From positions 1-35,069 of the forward strand of contig NZ_JAELTQ010000042.1 in the NCBI RefSeq assembly GCF_016428905.1: a stretch of DNA of 35,069 nucleotides. The letters are read 5' to 3'. The translations under genes and the position numbers were made by a program. Below the pieces are notes generated by a model. It searched no databases, was not told where the DNA came from, and was given only the letters and a program-made list of their open reading frames with translations. Source of the DNA: Dyella sp. ASV24. GTDB lineage: Bacteria > Pseudomonadota > Gammaproteobacteria > Xanthomonadales > Rhodanobacteraceae. Position 1 is the stretch's first letter. Every line of letters begins with the position of its first letter. This document shows, piece by piece, positions 34,839-35,069 of this stretch.

Positions 34839-35001
34839 AACGGCATTGTCGTCTTTTGCTTTGGCTTTGAGCCCTAGAGCAGGAGCAACGCGACCCGCCG
34901 CGACGCGATGTGCAGCAACGCTGCACGAGCCGTCAGTTCTGTGCTTTTGATCTTCCGGGCCCCGTATGAGGCGGCGGGCGGGTGGAGATAAGGCCCGCAG
35001 G

Positions 35002-35055
35002 GGAATCGGCAGGGATGCCGATTCCTTTTCGTCGGGGCAGGAGCCCCGTCGAAAA
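35002..35055. repeat. Pair of adjacent hairpins
   Basis: GGAATCGGCA-GGGA-TGCCGATTCC (35002-35025) is directly followed by TTTTCGTCGGGGC-AGGA-GCCCCGTCGAAAA (35026-35055), the latter with one mismatch. The shared purine tetraloops suggest one repeat family. Confidence 0.75.
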
Positions 35056-35069
35056 GCCCGGAACCCGAC

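Larger units (their letters stand above)
34242..35069. other. Gene-free repetitive intergenic region
   Basis: More than 800 bases without a credible gene. Short frames at 34242-34547 and 34599-34877 have no ribosome site, no recognisable domain, and run through repeats. Contents, listed separately, are a REP-type palindrome, a T/A-rich inverted repeat, a degenerate tandem repeat, and two hairpins at the very end. A CTCTCCC / GGGAGAG pair (34294-34300 and 34332-34338) frames another palindromic segment at the left. Confidence 0.75.

Noticed and set aside
34599-34877. 92-codon open frame in the repeat region
   Set aside because: The frame crosses a tandem repeat whose period is not a multiple of three, and no ribosome site precedes it.

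Overview
The window looks like chromosome of a GC-rich gammaproteobacterium of the order Lysobacterales (Xanthomonadales), most likely Rhodanobacteraceae (Dyella/Luteibacter/Frateuria type). This rests on gene content and linkage (otsB-GH15-otsA, pgeF-rluD facing bamD, bamD next to nadE, sucCD next to pilS, and a large TonB-dependent receptor with sugar genes), not on any database search. The first 77 bases are not genomic: a homopolymer C run is followed by the Illumina Nextera transposon end, so position 1 is an unfinished contig edge.

Layout. (1) 273-4250: trehalose operon otsB, a GH15 glucosidase and otsA, all overlapping. (2) 4257-8608: housekeeping genes pgeF and rluD (minus), bamD (plus), a strong terminator, and nadE (minus). 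(3) 8751-10514: membrane diguanylate cyclase. (4) 10548-13666: a two-gene minus operon with an acetoacetate-decarboxylase-fold protein and a 712-residue flavoprotein, of unknown pathway. (5) 13776-15406: divergent LysE/ArgO-type amino-acid exporter and its LysR (ArgP-type) regulator with a palindrome between them. (6) 15551-17230: two secreted proteins of unknown function. (7) 17450-19503: sucC-sucD. Its last codons and terminator are present again as a degenerate direct repeat at 16309-16418, bracketing one of the secreted-protein genes.

(8) 19804-34196: the type IV pilus two-component pair pilS and pilR, normally adjacent, separated by about 11.3 kb of sugar-utilisation genes. These are a LacI-family repressor (minus), then on the plus strand a GH65 phosphorylase fused to beta-phosphoglucomutase, a TonB-dependent receptor, an MFS transporter, a secreted GH37 trehalase-family enzyme, and a secreted HSL-type esterase overlapping the trehalase by 4 bases. 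A cluster of palindromic LacI-type operators lies between the repressor and the phosphorylase. The genes read as one pathway: outer-membrane import of an alpha-linked gluco-oligosaccharide (possibly acylated), periplasmic de-esterification and hydrolysis, inner-membrane uptake, then phosphorolysis to beta-glucose-1-phosphate and isomerisation to glucose-6-phosphate.

(9) 34197-35069: no credible gene. After the pilR terminator the sequence is a mosaic of repetitive palindromes, a degenerate 37-39-base tandem repeat and two adjacent hairpins.

Trehalose therefore recurs in the window: synthesis at the left end and predicted periplasmic breakdown of trehalose or a relative at the right.
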